From contig NZ_BMSA01000013.1 in the NCBI RefSeq assembly GCF_014648915.1, forward strand, positions 62,001 to 126,000: 64,000 nt of DNA. The letters are read 5' to 3'. The first letter of the stretch is position 1. Every line of letters starts with the position of its first letter. The notes beneath the pieces were generated by a model. The model worked only from the letters and a program-made list of their open reading frames with translations. It was not told the DNA's origin and did not search any database. The DNA is from Streptomyces phaeofaciens (GTDB lineage Bacteria; Actinomycetota; Actinomycetes; Streptomycetales; Streptomycetaceae). This document shows, in pieces, positions 43,861-52,049 of this stretch. The translations under genes and the position numbers were made by a program.

Positions 43861-44292
43861 TCAGGGATGGATCACGCCGGGATTCCCCACGAAGACGGAG
43901 CCGCCGTCACCCTTCCCCCACACGTGTCCGCGCAGCACACGGTCCTCGTCCCTGGCCCACTCCAGGTAGGCGCGTTCGGCCTGGGTCGCCGGGGTGACCG
44001 TCGCTCCGGCCTTGTCCGCCAGCATGATCATCACGGGCAGCAGGCCGTCCAGCAGCGTGATGAACTCGGAGTGGCCCGTACGGCCGCGGCGCTTCAGTGC
44101 CGCGTCGACGAACTCACCGTAGGCGGCGGGGTCGACCATGACCCAGTCGCCCGAGAGGTCGTCGAGCCCGCTCGGCATCCGGAGGATCCGCTTGCTGAGC
44201 GCCTCGACCCCGCCCATGAACAACTGGCCCACGGCGAGCGCCGGTTCCCAGACGTCGTCGTCGGTCTCCCTGACCGTGAAGATGTAGCTCAC
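43861..44292 (-). CDS. DUF6086-like protein
   Basis: A 143-residue cytoplasmic protein, mixed alpha/beta, with VWEPALAVGQLFMGGVEAL, DWVMVDPAAYGEFVDAAL and WARDEDRVLRGHVWGKGD. It resembles short Streptomyces proteins of the DUF6086 type; function is unknown. The GTG start has GAGG at good spacing. It lies 31 bases after the acetyltransferase gene and may share its transcript. Confidence 0.65.
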   Translation of the reverse strand: MSYIFTVRETDDDVWEPALAVGQLFMGGVEALSKRILRMPSGLDDLSGDWVMVDPAAYGEFVDAALKRRGRTGHSEFITLLDGLLPVMIMLADKAGATVTPATQAERAYLEWARDEDRVLRGHVWGKGDGGSVFVGNPGVIHP

Positions 44293-44323
44293 GGGCGCCT
44301 CGCCGGACGTCGCGCGGGGTGTC

Positions 44324-45067
44324 TCACAGGGGATGCCTCATCCATACGTTGGGTTCGACGTACACCGCGTAGTCCCGCTCCGGCTCGCAGCGCACCGGCA
44401 CCAGGGCACCGGGCACCTCGATGTCGCCCCGGGTGTCGAACGGCAGCCCGGTCCAGCGGCGCCACTCCGCCAGCGAAGCGGCCACCGTCATCGACGCCGG
44501 CGCGATCCGCTCGATGCTCGCCCCCGCACGGGCGTGCACCCGCAGCCACGGGTCGTACGGCAGCCCGTCCTGTCGTACCCGGTGCGCGTACTCCTCGATC
44601 GGTGTGTGCGGCTCGCGGTGCTTGGCGTTCGGGCGGACCGGGGCGACGACCTCGGCGAAGCCCTTCGCCCTGGCGTTCTCCCGCATCGCCGTGAGCATCC
44701 GCCCGGACAGGCCCAGGCCCTGGGCGTGCGGGGCGACCACGATCGAGATCGCGCTCACCGTGTCCGGCCGCGCGCCGCGCCGGCGGTCGGCGAACGCCCA
44801 GACCAGTACCTGGTCCCAGCCCCGGGCGGGCAGCTCGCCCCGCCCCTCGGCGCGCAGGACGAACGGCACGCTGTACGCATGCGCGACGACCTCGCCCCGC
44901 TCGTCCTCGGCGAACAGCACGTACTCCGGGAACTCGACGGGAATCCGCCCGTAGTGCGCGTTCCCCACCGGGTCCTGGGTCGTGAACTCCGCCCAGGTGT
45001 CGGGCATCTTCTGTATCGGCCCGAGCATGTCGGGGCGGTCGGCGAGGCTCGACACCGTCAGTTCCAT
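44324..45067 (-). CDS. GNAT-family N-acetyltransferase
   Basis: A 247-residue protein. The acetyl-CoA site appears as SIVVAPHAQGLGLSGRMLTAM, a variant of the Q/RxxGxG/A loop. It is preceded by FAEDERGEVVAHAYSVPF and followed by the family beta-bulge segment FAEVVAPVRPN. The C-terminal YAVYVEPNVWMRHPL closes the fold. The target amine is unknown. It precedes the DUF6086-like gene on the same strand. Confidence 0.85.
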   Translation of the reverse strand: MELTVSSLADRPDMLGPIQKMPDTWAEFTTQDPVGNAHYGRIPVEFPEYVLFAEDERGEVVAHAYSVPFVLRAEGRGELPARGWDQVLVWAFADRRRGARPDTVSAISIVVAPHAQGLGLSGRMLTAMRENARAKGFAEVVAPVRPNAKHREPHTPIEEYAHRVRQDGLPYDPWLRVHARAGASIERIAPASMTVAASLAEWRRWTGLPFDTRGDIEVPGALVPVRCEPERDYAVYVEPNVWMRHPL

Positions 45068-45141
45068 GCGGTCACGGTAGGCGAGGGACGGCGCGGACGA
45101 GAACCGGTTTCCGGGGGCTCGGGCAGGGACGGCACCGCCCG

Positions 45142-45191
45142 TCCGCTCAGCCCGCTCAGCCCGCTCAGCCCGCTCGGCCCGCTCAGCCCGC
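45142..45191. repeat. 9-bp tandem repeat CCCGCTCAG
   Basis: About five copies of CCCGCTCAG (one with CTCGG) run from 45142 to 45186, with a partial sixth. The array covers the stop codon of the HNH nuclease gene and the intergenic space beyond, so copy-number change could alter the protein end. Confidence 0.8.
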
Positions 45192-45917
45192 GTGGAAGCG
45201 GTCCGGTGCCTCGGTCGGGTTGCCTCCGGTGGGCAGTTTCTGGTCGGGGCAGGTCGAGAGGACCTTCGCCATCGCGGACTTCTCCGCCGCGGTGACCCAC
45301 AGGCCGTACTTCTTCTTCACGGCGACCTGTGCCGCGACGTACGGGCAGCGGTAGGACGTGTTCGGCGGCAGCCAGGTCGCCGTGTCGCCGTCGCCCTTGG
45401 AACGGTTGGTGCTCGCGTCGACCGCCAGAAGGTTGAGGGGGTCGTTGGCGAGCGCTATCCGCTTGCCGGCGTCCCAGTACTTCGCGCCCTTCTGCCATGC
45501 GTCGGACAGGGCGACGACGTGGTCGATGTCGACCTTGCTCGCGCCGCGCCGGTAGGTCACGTCCTTGCCGGAGTAAGGGTCCGAGTCCAGCACGCCGTAG
45601 GACACCTTGCAGTCACCGCCGGTGAACCTCACCTCCTTCAGGTCGCGTTTGAGGATGTCGTCGCGGGTGTCGCAGCCGTTGGAGTCCGTGTCCGCCCAGG
45701 GGCTGCCGAACTTCTCCCGGTCGTAGCCGGTCTTGGGGGCGCGCCCCTTCACCGTGAGCGACTCGGCGGCCGTGAGAGCCGCTCCCCCGCTCGCCGTCGG
45801 CCCCGCTCCCCCGGTACCGGATCCGATGGCCCCGTCGGTACAGCCGGCCACGGCCACCGAGGCCATGGCGCACATCAGCGCGACGGCTGTCGCCGTCCCA
45901 CCCCTCAGACGCCTCAT
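45183..45917 (-). CDS. secreted HNH/DUF1524-type nuclease lipoprotein
   Basis: A 244-residue lipoprotein: signal helix and lipobox VAGC, the Cys being residue 26. The catalytic region has KVDIDHVVALSDAWQKGA (metal-binding Asp-His) followed by ANDPLNLLAVDASTNRSKGDGD, the beta-beta-alpha HNH signature of the GmrSD C-terminal/DUF1524 group. NGCDTRDDILKRDL is the usual upstream block. It should be an extracytoplasmic non-specific endonuclease, for nutrient scavenging or DNA clearance. The ATG follows GGGGAGGGG. Confidence 0.88.
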   Translation of the reverse strand: MRRLRGGTATAVALMCAMASVAVAGCTDGAIGSGTGGAGPTASGGAALTAAESLTVKGRAPKTGYDREKFGSPWADTDSNGCDTRDDILKRDLKEVRFTGGDCKVSYGVLDSDPYSGKDVTYRRGASKVDIDHVVALSDAWQKGAKYWDAGKRIALANDPLNLLAVDASTNRSKGDGDTATWLPPNTSYRCPYVAAQVAVKKKYGLWVTAAEKSAMAKVLSTCPDQKLPTGGNPTEAPDRFHAG

Positions 45918-46118
45918 GTGCGCCCCTCCCCTTGCCTGCCCTGCCGTCGCCCCGCACAGGGCGGTTTCCCTGGCGGACGCTGGTCCACACCGTAGCGAGG
46001 GCGTGGTGAGGGGCGAACGGCGGCGGCCGGGAGGTCCAGACCATTGCCGCCCCAAGTGGGCATCTCTCACATCTCGGGAATATCGTCGATGGTGAGTCAT
46101 CTCCGGAAGGAGCTCTGG

Positions 46119-46307
46119 ATGGGCATCCTCGACAGGTTCCGCCACCACGGGCAGGACAAGGCCAAGAACATGTCCGACACCGCGGAACAGAAGGCCAACG
46201 AGAAGACGGGCGGCAAGTACGAGTCCCAGATCGACGACGCGCAGCAGAAGGCCGAGGGCGCGCTCGGTATGGACCGCGAACGGCCGGACCGGCCCGGGCA
46301 GCCGTAG
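46119..46307 (+). CDS. MT0933-type antitoxin-like small protein
   Basis: A 62-residue acidic/basic protein: MGILDRFRHHGQDKAKNM then AEQKANEKTGGKYESQIDDAQ. This matches the MT0933/Rv0909 antitoxin family, which also occurs as orphan stress-related proteins. No toxin gene is adjacent. The ATG has AAGGAG seven bases upstream. Expected to be largely helical. Confidence 0.75.
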   Translation: MGILDRFRHHGQDKAKNMSDTAEQKANEKTGGKYESQIDDAQQKAEGALGMDRERPDRPGQP

Positions 46308-46456
46308 CCGTAACCGTCGGAAGACTCACGGAGGAACGCAGGGGCCCGGACAGCCGGGTCACTCGGACCACCACGCGCCACCTTGAAAGAGAAGCCGTCC
46401 GCGCAGCCCACCTCCCGCGGGCGGCTTCCCTCATGCCCGCCGCGGGGCAGGGGGCG

Positions 46457-47371
46457 TCAGACCTTGCCTATGCCCAGCGTCGACTCCGACGGCAGCAGGC
46501 CGGAGCCGATCACCGCGACCCAGTAGTCGCCGAGGAGCCCGGCGAGACGCTCGGCGGCCTCCGCACCCAGGGCCTGCCAGGGGCCGAGGGCGAGCCGGTC
46601 GGTGTCCTGTTCGACGCGGCGGCGCAGCTCGCGGCCCGCCCCGGTCGCCGTACCGTCCGCCTCGACCAGTCCTCGGGCGGCCAGGCGGTCGCGTGCCGCC
46701 GCCCATTCCCCGGGGGTCCAGCCGCGGCTCTCGAAGCGCTCGACGGACGCGGCGCCTATCGCGGCGAAGGACACCAGCGCCTCGGTCGGGTCGAGGCCGG
46801 CGGTGAGCAGGGCGGCGAGATGGCCGTCGCCCCGGTGCTCACGCAGGATCGTCGCCGCGTGCCAGAGCTGGAGGTGGGGTGCGCTCGGCCACTCCAGCGC
46901 GGCGTTGGCCGCGGCGAGCGGGCGGCCGGCGGTCTGCGCCGCCTCGGCGGCCCGGCGGGCGAGGGCCGCCGCCGCCACCAGCCCGGGGCTGTCGATCCGG
47001 TCGCCGAACAGGGTGCGGTAGGCCCGGTCCATGCCCCGCAGTCTCGCCTCCAGTGCGGCCTCGGGGGTGACGGTCTTGCGGCCGGCCTCCACGTAGCGGG
47101 TGACCATGGAGGGCGCGAAGCTGTAGAACGCGGAGGTCACCACCCTGGCGTCGACCGGGCCCAACGGCGCCGCACGGAACGGGAAATAGCTCGGCCAGCG
47201 GTCCTCGGTGGAGAGGCCGAGCGCGCCGGCCTCCTCGAAGACCTCCGGCGCGTAGTACAGCACCGCGTGCAGCGGCTCCAGCAGGTGCCAGAGGCGCCGG
47301 GCCTGCGCGGGCCCGACCTGCCGCTCCCCCTCGCCCACCGCGGCCTCCGACTTCTCGGCGTTCTCCGACAT
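46457..47371 (-). CDS. SCO6745-like family protein
   Basis: A 304-residue cytoplasmic protein. ARRLWHLLEPLHAVLYYAPEVFEEAGALGL followed by YFPFRAAPLGPVDARVV is the signature of this actinobacterial family. The C-terminal half has WTPGEWAAARDRLAARGLVEADGTATGAGRELRRRVEQDTD, a winged-helix-like segment, so DNA binding is possible. The ATG has GGGGGAG upstream. It is divergent from a TetR gene sharing a 106-base promoter region, so probably its target. Confidence 0.8.
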   Translation of the reverse strand: MSENAEKSEAAVGEGERQVGPAQARRLWHLLEPLHAVLYYAPEVFEEAGALGLSTEDRWPSYFPFRAAPLGPVDARVVTSAFYSFAPSMVTRYVEAGRKTVTPEAALEARLRGMDRAYRTLFGDRIDSPGLVAAAALARRAAEAAQTAGRPLAAANAALEWPSAPHLQLWHAATILREHRGDGHLAALLTAGLDPTEALVSFAAIGAASVERFESRGWTPGEWAAARDRLAARGLVEADGTATGAGRELRRRVEQDTDRLALGPWQALGAEAAERLAGLLGDYWVAVIGSGLLPSESTLGIGKV

Positions 47372-47436
47372 GACGTCTCCCCCTCGTCGTGTTCGACACA
47401 CCGCACAACTTGACACTGACAAGATTGCCCGACCCC

Positions 47437-47471
47437 GACAAACTTGTCAATGCCTAGATTCGACGTAGGCT
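47437..47471 (+). promoter_or_regulatory. TetR gene promoter with overlapping inverted repeat
   Basis: TTGTCA (47444-47449) and TAGGCT (47466-47471) are 16 bases apart. The start codon begins only seven bases after the -10, so the mRNA is probably leaderless. GACAA-AC-TTGTC (47437-47448) overlaps the -35 and is a likely autoregulatory operator, also facing the divergent gene. Confidence 0.6.
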
Positions 47472-47477
47472 GCTGTC

Positions 47478-48035
47478 ATGAGCCCGTACCACCACGGCGA
47501 TCTGCGCCGCGCCGTCCTCACCGCCGCGCTCGACGTCATCGCCACCGACGGCCCCGCCGCGCTGAGCCTGCGCGACCTCGCCCGTCGCGCCGGCGTCTCG
47601 CACGCGGCACCGGCGCATCACTTCCGGGACCGCACCGGTCTGCTCACGGCCATCGCGGCGGAGGGCTTCGGCCTGCTCGCGGCGGCGACGACGGAGGCGG
47701 TCGACCTCAAGGACGCGGGCGTGCGGTACGTACGCTTCGCCCGCGAGCACCCCGCCCACTTCCAGGTCATGTTCACGCCCGGGCTGCTGCGCACCGACGA
47801 TCTCGAACTGACCACGGCCCGTGCGCTGGCCGGCGACGCCCTGCGCACCGCCGTCTCACAGGCCCGCCCCGACGCCGACGGCCCCGACGCCCGCCTCACC
47901 GGCATCGCCGCCTGGTCCGTCGCCCATGGCTTCGCCACCCTGCTGCTCAGCCACAACCTCGACGAGGTGGTGGGCGACCGGCCCCCCGAGGACGTGTTCG
48001 AGGCACTGACCGGCCTGCTGTTCCGACCGGCCTGA
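47478..48035 (+). CDS. TetR-family transcriptional regulator
   Basis: A 185-residue repressor. The N-terminal helix-turn-helix (about residues 8-55) reads HHGDLRRAVLTAALDVIATDG and SLRDLARRAGVSHAAPAHHFRDRTGLL. The C-terminal ligand domain includes YVRFAREHPAHFQVMF, a WHG/TetR_C_33-like pattern. It is divergent from the SCO6745-like gene, which it probably controls. Its start lies right at the predicted transcription start. Confidence 0.9.
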   Translation: MSPYHHGDLRRAVLTAALDVIATDGPAALSLRDLARRAGVSHAAPAHHFRDRTGLLTAIAAEGFGLLAAATTEAVDLKDAGVRYVRFAREHPAHFQVMFTPGLLRTDDLELTTARALAGDALRTAVSQARPDADGPDARLTGIAAWSVAHGFATLLLSHNLDEVVGDRPPEDVFEALTGLLFRPA

Positions 48036-48060
48036 CCCCGCCCGCCCCGGTCGGACGCCC

Positions 48061-48240
48061 TACGCCCCCGCCCGCCACCCATCGCCCCCGCCCGAGCCCG
48101 ACCGCCCGACCGCCCGACCGCCCGCCCGGCCGCGCCCGACCGCCCGGCCGCGCCCGCCTGCCCGCCCGCCCGAGCAGGCATGCCCGCCCGGGGACCCGCC
48201 CACCTCCCGTCGCCCCGCCCTTCGCCCGCCCCCCTGTCGC
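48061..48240. repeat. C-rich low-complexity region between tetR and mfd
   Basis: Strongly strand-biased CCCG-rich sequence with imperfect repeats of CGCCCGAC and CGGCCGCGCC. It contains no gene. It lies between the convergent TetR and mfd genes and may serve as a terminator zone or be a slippage product. Confidence 0.6.
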
Positions 48241-48241
48241 C

Positions 48242-51200
48242 CTACGACCCCAGCACCGACGCCAGGAACTCCCCCACCCAGCCCAGCAGGTCCCGGCCGA
48301 CCAGCGGCTTCCCGCCGACCTTCGCCGTCTTCGGGCGGGGGACGAGGACCTGGTGCGCCGCCGGCTTGATGACGGACCCGGGGTAGAGCCGCTTGAGCCG
48401 CAGCTCCTGCGACTCCCGCAACTCCACCGGCGCGAAACGGATGTTGGTGCCCTGAAGGACGATCTCGCCGACCCCGCAGGCCCGGGCCAGCATGCGCAGC
48501 CCGGCCACGAGGAGCAGGTTCTCCACCGGCTCGGGCAACTTGCCGTAGCGGTCGACGAGTTCCTCGCGGACGGCCTTGACGGCCTCCTCGGAGTTCGCGG
48601 AGGCGATGGAACGGTAGGCCTGGAGGCGCAGCCGCTCGCCGGGGGCGTAGTCGTGCGGAACGTGCGCGTCGACGGGCAGCTCGATCTTGACCTCGAGCGG
48701 CGGCTCCTCCCATCCTCCCGCCGAGGGCTCCCCTGCCTCCAGCTGGCGCCGATAGTCCGCGACGGCCTCGCCGACCATCCGGATGTACAGGTCGAAGCCG
48801 ACGCCCGCGATGTGGCCGGACTGCTCGCCGCCGAGGAGGTTGCCCGCGCCGCGGATCTCCAGGTCCTTCATCGCCACGTACATGCCCGCGCCCATCTCGG
48901 TGTGCTGGGCGATCGTCGCGAGGCGCTCGTGGGCGGTCTCCGTCAGCGGCTTCTCCGGCGGGTACAGGAAGTAGGCGTAACCGCGCTCCCGGCCACGGCC
49001 CACGCGGCCGCGCAGCTGGTGCAGCTGGGAGAGGCCGAAGGTGTCACCGCGTTCGACGATGAGCGTGTTGGCGTTGGAGATGTCGATGCCGGACTCGACG
49101 ATCGTCGTCGAGACGAGCACGTCGAACTTCTTCTCCCAGAAGTCGACGACGACCTGTTCGAGGGCCGACTCCGACATCTGGCCGTGGGCGGTGGCGATCC
49201 GTGCCTCGGGGACGAACTCGCGCAGCCGGGCGGCCGCGCGGTCGATGGACTCGACCCGGTTGTGGATGTAGAAGACCTGGCCCTCGCGCAGCAGTTCACG
49301 CCGGACGGCGGCGCCGATCTGCTTCTCCTCGTACGGCCCGACGAAGGTGAGCACCGGGTGACGCTCCTCCGGCGGAGTGGTGATCGTGGACATCTCGCGG
49401 ATGCCCGTCACCGCCATCTCCAGCGTGCGGGGGATCGGGGTCGCGGACATCGTGAGGACGTCGACGTTCGCGCGGAGCTTCTTCAGCTGCTCCTTGTGCT
49501 CGACGCCGAAGCGCTGCTCCTCGTCGACGATGACCAGGCCGAGGTCCTTGAACTTCGTCTCGGCGGAGAACAGCCGGTGGGTGCCGATGACGATGTCCAC
49601 CGAGCCCTCGCGCAGGCCCTCCAGGGTGGCCTTCGCCTCCGTGTCCGTCTGGAAGCGGGACAGGGCCTTCACGTTCACCGGGAACTGCGCGTACCGCTCG
49701 CTGAAGGTGCCGAAGTGCTGCTGCACGAGCAGGGTCGTGGGGACCAGGACGGCGACCTGCTTGCCGTCCTGGACGGCCTTGAAGGCGGCGCGGACCGCGA
49801 TCTCCGTCTTGCCGTAGCCGACGTCGCCGCAGATCAGACGGTCCATCGGGACCGTCTTCTCCATGTCGTCCTTGACCTCGGCGATGGTGGTCAGCTGGTC
49901 CGGGGTCTCCGCGTAGGGGAACGCGTCCTCCAGCTCGCGCTGCCACGGCGTGTCCGTGCCGAAGGCGTGCCCGGGGGCCGCCATCCGGGCGCTGTAGAGC
50001 TTGATGAGGTCGGCGGCGATCTCCTTGACGGCCTTCTTCGCGCGGGCCTTCGTCTTCGTCCAGTCCGCGCCGCCCAGCCGGTGCAGCGTGGGCGCCTCGC
50101 CGCCGACGTACTTGGTGATCTGCTCCAGCTGGTCGGTGGGGATGTAGAGGCGGTCGCCGGGCTGGCCGCGCTTGGCGGGGGCGTACTCCACGACCAGGTA
50201 CTCGCGCGTGGCGCCCTGCACGGTGCGCTGCACCATCTCGATGTAGCGGCCCACGCCGTGCTGCTCGTGGACGATGTAGTCGCCCGTCTCCAGGGTGAGC
50301 GGGTCGATGGTCTTCCGGCGGCGGGCGGGCATGCGCGCGCCGTCCTTGCCGGCCGCCTTCTGGCCCGAGAGGTCGGTCTCGGTGAGGACGGCGAGGCGCA
50401 GTGCCGGGTCGACGAAGCCGTAGTCGATCGAGCCGCAGGAGACGTGGACGAGGGACGGGCCGAGGTCGGTGAGGTCGGTGTCCAGGCGGGCCGCCACGCC
50501 CTCGCCGCCGAGCACCTCGACGGTGCGGGCGGCGGGGCCGTGCGCCTCGGTGACGAAGACGACGCGCCAGCCGTCGGCGAGCCAGCCCTTGGTGTCGGCG
50601 AGGGCCTTCGCGGTGTCGCCGCGGTAGGTCTCGGGGGCGTGCATGCCGAGCTGGAGGGTGTCCGCCTCCAGCTCCAGATCGGCCGCGAACGGCGACACCG
50701 ACCACCACATCATGTCCAGCTCGCGCGCGCGGTCGCGGACGTCCGCGATGGACCACAGGGAGGCCGCGCCGACGTCGATGGGTGCCTCGCCGCCGCCGGC
50801 GGTGGCCGCCCAGGACGCCTGGAGGAACTCCTGGGAGGTCGCCACGAGGTCGGAGGCGCGCGTGCGTACCCGTTCCGGGTCGCAGACGACGGCCATCGCG
50901 CCCTTGGGCAGGACGTCGATCAGGAGCTCCATGTCGTCGACGAGGACCGGCGCGAGGGACTCCATGCCCTCCACGGCGATCCCCTCGGCGATCTTGCCGA
51001 GCAGCTCGCCCAGCTCGGGGTGTTCCTCGGCGAGGGCACGCGCGCGCGTGCGGACGTCGTCGGTGAGGAGGAGTTCGCGGCAGGGGGGCGCCCACAGGCC
51101 GTGTTCGGCGACCTCGAGGGAGCGCTGGTCGGCGACCTTGAAGTAGCGGATCTCCTCGATGTCGTCACCCCAGAACTCGACGCGCAGGGGGTGTTCCTCG

Positions 51201-51787
51201 GTGGGCGGGAACACGTCGAGGATGCCGCCGCGTACGGCGAACTCGCCGCGCTTCTCCACCAGTTCCACGCGCGCGTACGCCGCCGCCGCGAGGGCCTCGA
51301 CCGTCGCGTTCAGGTCGGCCCGATCGCCGGTGCGCAGGGCGACCGGTTCCAGGTCGCCCAGGCCCTTGACCTGCGGCTGGAGCACCGACCGTACGGGGGC
51401 GACCACCACGGAGACCGGGCCCGTCTCGGGGTCGTCGAGGCGGGGGTGGGTGAGGCGGCGGAGTACGGCGAGGCGGCGGCCGACGGTGTCGCTGCGGGGG
51501 CTGAGGCGCTCGTGCGGGAGCGTCTCCCAGGACGGGTACTCGGCGATGCCGTCCGGCGGGAGGAGCGAGCGCAGGGCGGCGGCCAGGTCCTCCGCCTCGC
51601 GGCCGGTCGCCGTCACCGCGAGGACCGTGCGGCCGGTCTCGCGGGCGAGGGCGGCGATCGCGAAGGGGCGGGCCGCCGGGGGGCCGACCAGGTCGATGTG
51701 CATGCGGTTGCCGTCTGCGGCCGCGGGGACCGCTTCCGCGAGGGCGGTGTCCTTGACGACGGCGTCGAGCAGACCGTGCAGGCTCAT
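48242..51787 (-). CDS. mfd: transcription-repair coupling factor
   Basis: An 1181-residue ATP-dependent translocase that removes stalled RNA polymerase and recruits UvrA. The N-terminal UvrB-like part is residues 1 to about 350. The RNA-polymerase-interaction domain is near 490-560 (GDYIVHEQHGVGRYIEM). The RecG-like helicase shows GDVGYGKTEIAVRAAF (Walker A), DEEQRFGVEHKEQLK (DEEQ box), TMSATPIPRTLEMA and QLRGRVGRGRERGYAYFL. A C-terminal TRCF domain closes the protein. Full length and intact. Confidence 0.97.
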   Translation of the reverse strand: MSLHGLLDAVVKDTALAEAVPAAADGNRMHIDLVGPPAARPFAIAALARETGRTVLAVTATGREAEDLAAALRSLLPPDGIAEYPSWETLPHERLSPRSDTVGRRLAVLRRLTHPRLDDPETGPVSVVVAPVRSVLQPQVKGLGDLEPVALRTGDRADLNATVEALAAAAYARVELVEKRGEFAVRGGILDVFPPTEEHPLRVEFWGDDIEEIRYFKVADQRSLEVAEHGLWAPPCRELLLTDDVRTRARALAEEHPELGELLGKIAEGIAVEGMESLAPVLVDDMELLIDVLPKGAMAVVCDPERVRTRASDLVATSQEFLQASWAATAGGGEAPIDVGAASLWSIADVRDRARELDMMWWSVSPFAADLELEADTLQLGMHAPETYRGDTAKALADTKGWLADGWRVVFVTEAHGPAARTVEVLGGEGVAARLDTDLTDLGPSLVHVSCGSIDYGFVDPALRLAVLTETDLSGQKAAGKDGARMPARRRKTIDPLTLETGDYIVHEQHGVGRYIEMVQRTVQGATREYLVVEYAPAKRGQPGDRLYIPTDQLEQITKYVGGEAPTLHRLGGADWTKTKARAKKAVKEIAADLIKLYSARMAAPGHAFGTDTPWQRELEDAFPYAETPDQLTTIAEVKDDMEKTVPMDRLICGDVGYGKTEIAVRAAFKAVQDGKQVAVLVPTTLLVQQHFGTFSERYAQFPVNVKALSRFQTDTEAKATLEGLREGSVDIVIGTHRLFSAETKFKDLGLVIVDEEQRFGVEHKEQLKKLRANVDVLTMSATPIPRTLEMAVTGIREMSTITTPPEERHPVLTFVGPYEEKQIGAAVRRELLREGQVFYIHNRVESIDRAAARLREFVPEARIATAHGQMSESALEQVVVDFWEKKFDVLVSTTIVESGIDISNANTLIVERGDTFGLSQLHQLRGRVGRGRERGYAYFLYPPEKPLTETAHERLATIAQHTEMGAGMYVAMKDLEIRGAGNLLGGEQSGHIAGVGFDLYIRMVGEAVADYRRQLEAGEPSAGGWEEPPLEVKIELPVDAHVPHDYAPGERLRLQAYRSIASANSEEAVKAVREELVDRYGKLPEPVENLLLVAGLRMLARACGVGEIVLQGTNIRFAPVELRESQELRLKRLYPGSVIKPAAHQVLVPRPKTAKVGGKPLVGRDLLGWVGEFLASVLGS

Positions 51788-51975
51788 GGAGGGCTTTCCG
51801 TCCGAGGGCCCGGGGTACGTCCGGGGCGGGCGTACCGGGGGCCGGGGTGGGCAACGCGAAGGGCCCGACGCGTGTCACGGGCCGGGGGTGTCCAGAGTAC
51901 GACGGGGCGGTGCGGTTCGCCGGGGCTGTGGACGACACCGGGGCGGGTGGGGTGACCGTCGCCGGGACACGCAGG

Positions 51976-52023
51976 CCGGCCCGGCGCCGAGAAGTCCCCC
52001 GTGACTTCTCGGTGCCGGGCCGG
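51976..52023 (-). terminator. terminator of the second ABC exporter operon
   Basis: A 21-base stem (51976-51996 with 52003-52023), broken only by one G-T wobble, with a six-base loop. It lies 27 bases after the permease stop on the minus strand. Confidence 0.85.
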
Positions 52024-52049
52024 TCCCCCGTGTGTCCCCGCCCCCCTCG

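Noticed and set aside
48061..48240. CRISPR-like or functional repeat array
   Set aside because: Repeats are short, imperfect and without spacers; simple C-rich low-complexity DNA.
47444..51955. A 1503-codon plus-strand open frame
   Set aside because: It lies antisense to mfd and out of frame with the TetR gene; its composition is that of a high-GC shadow frame.
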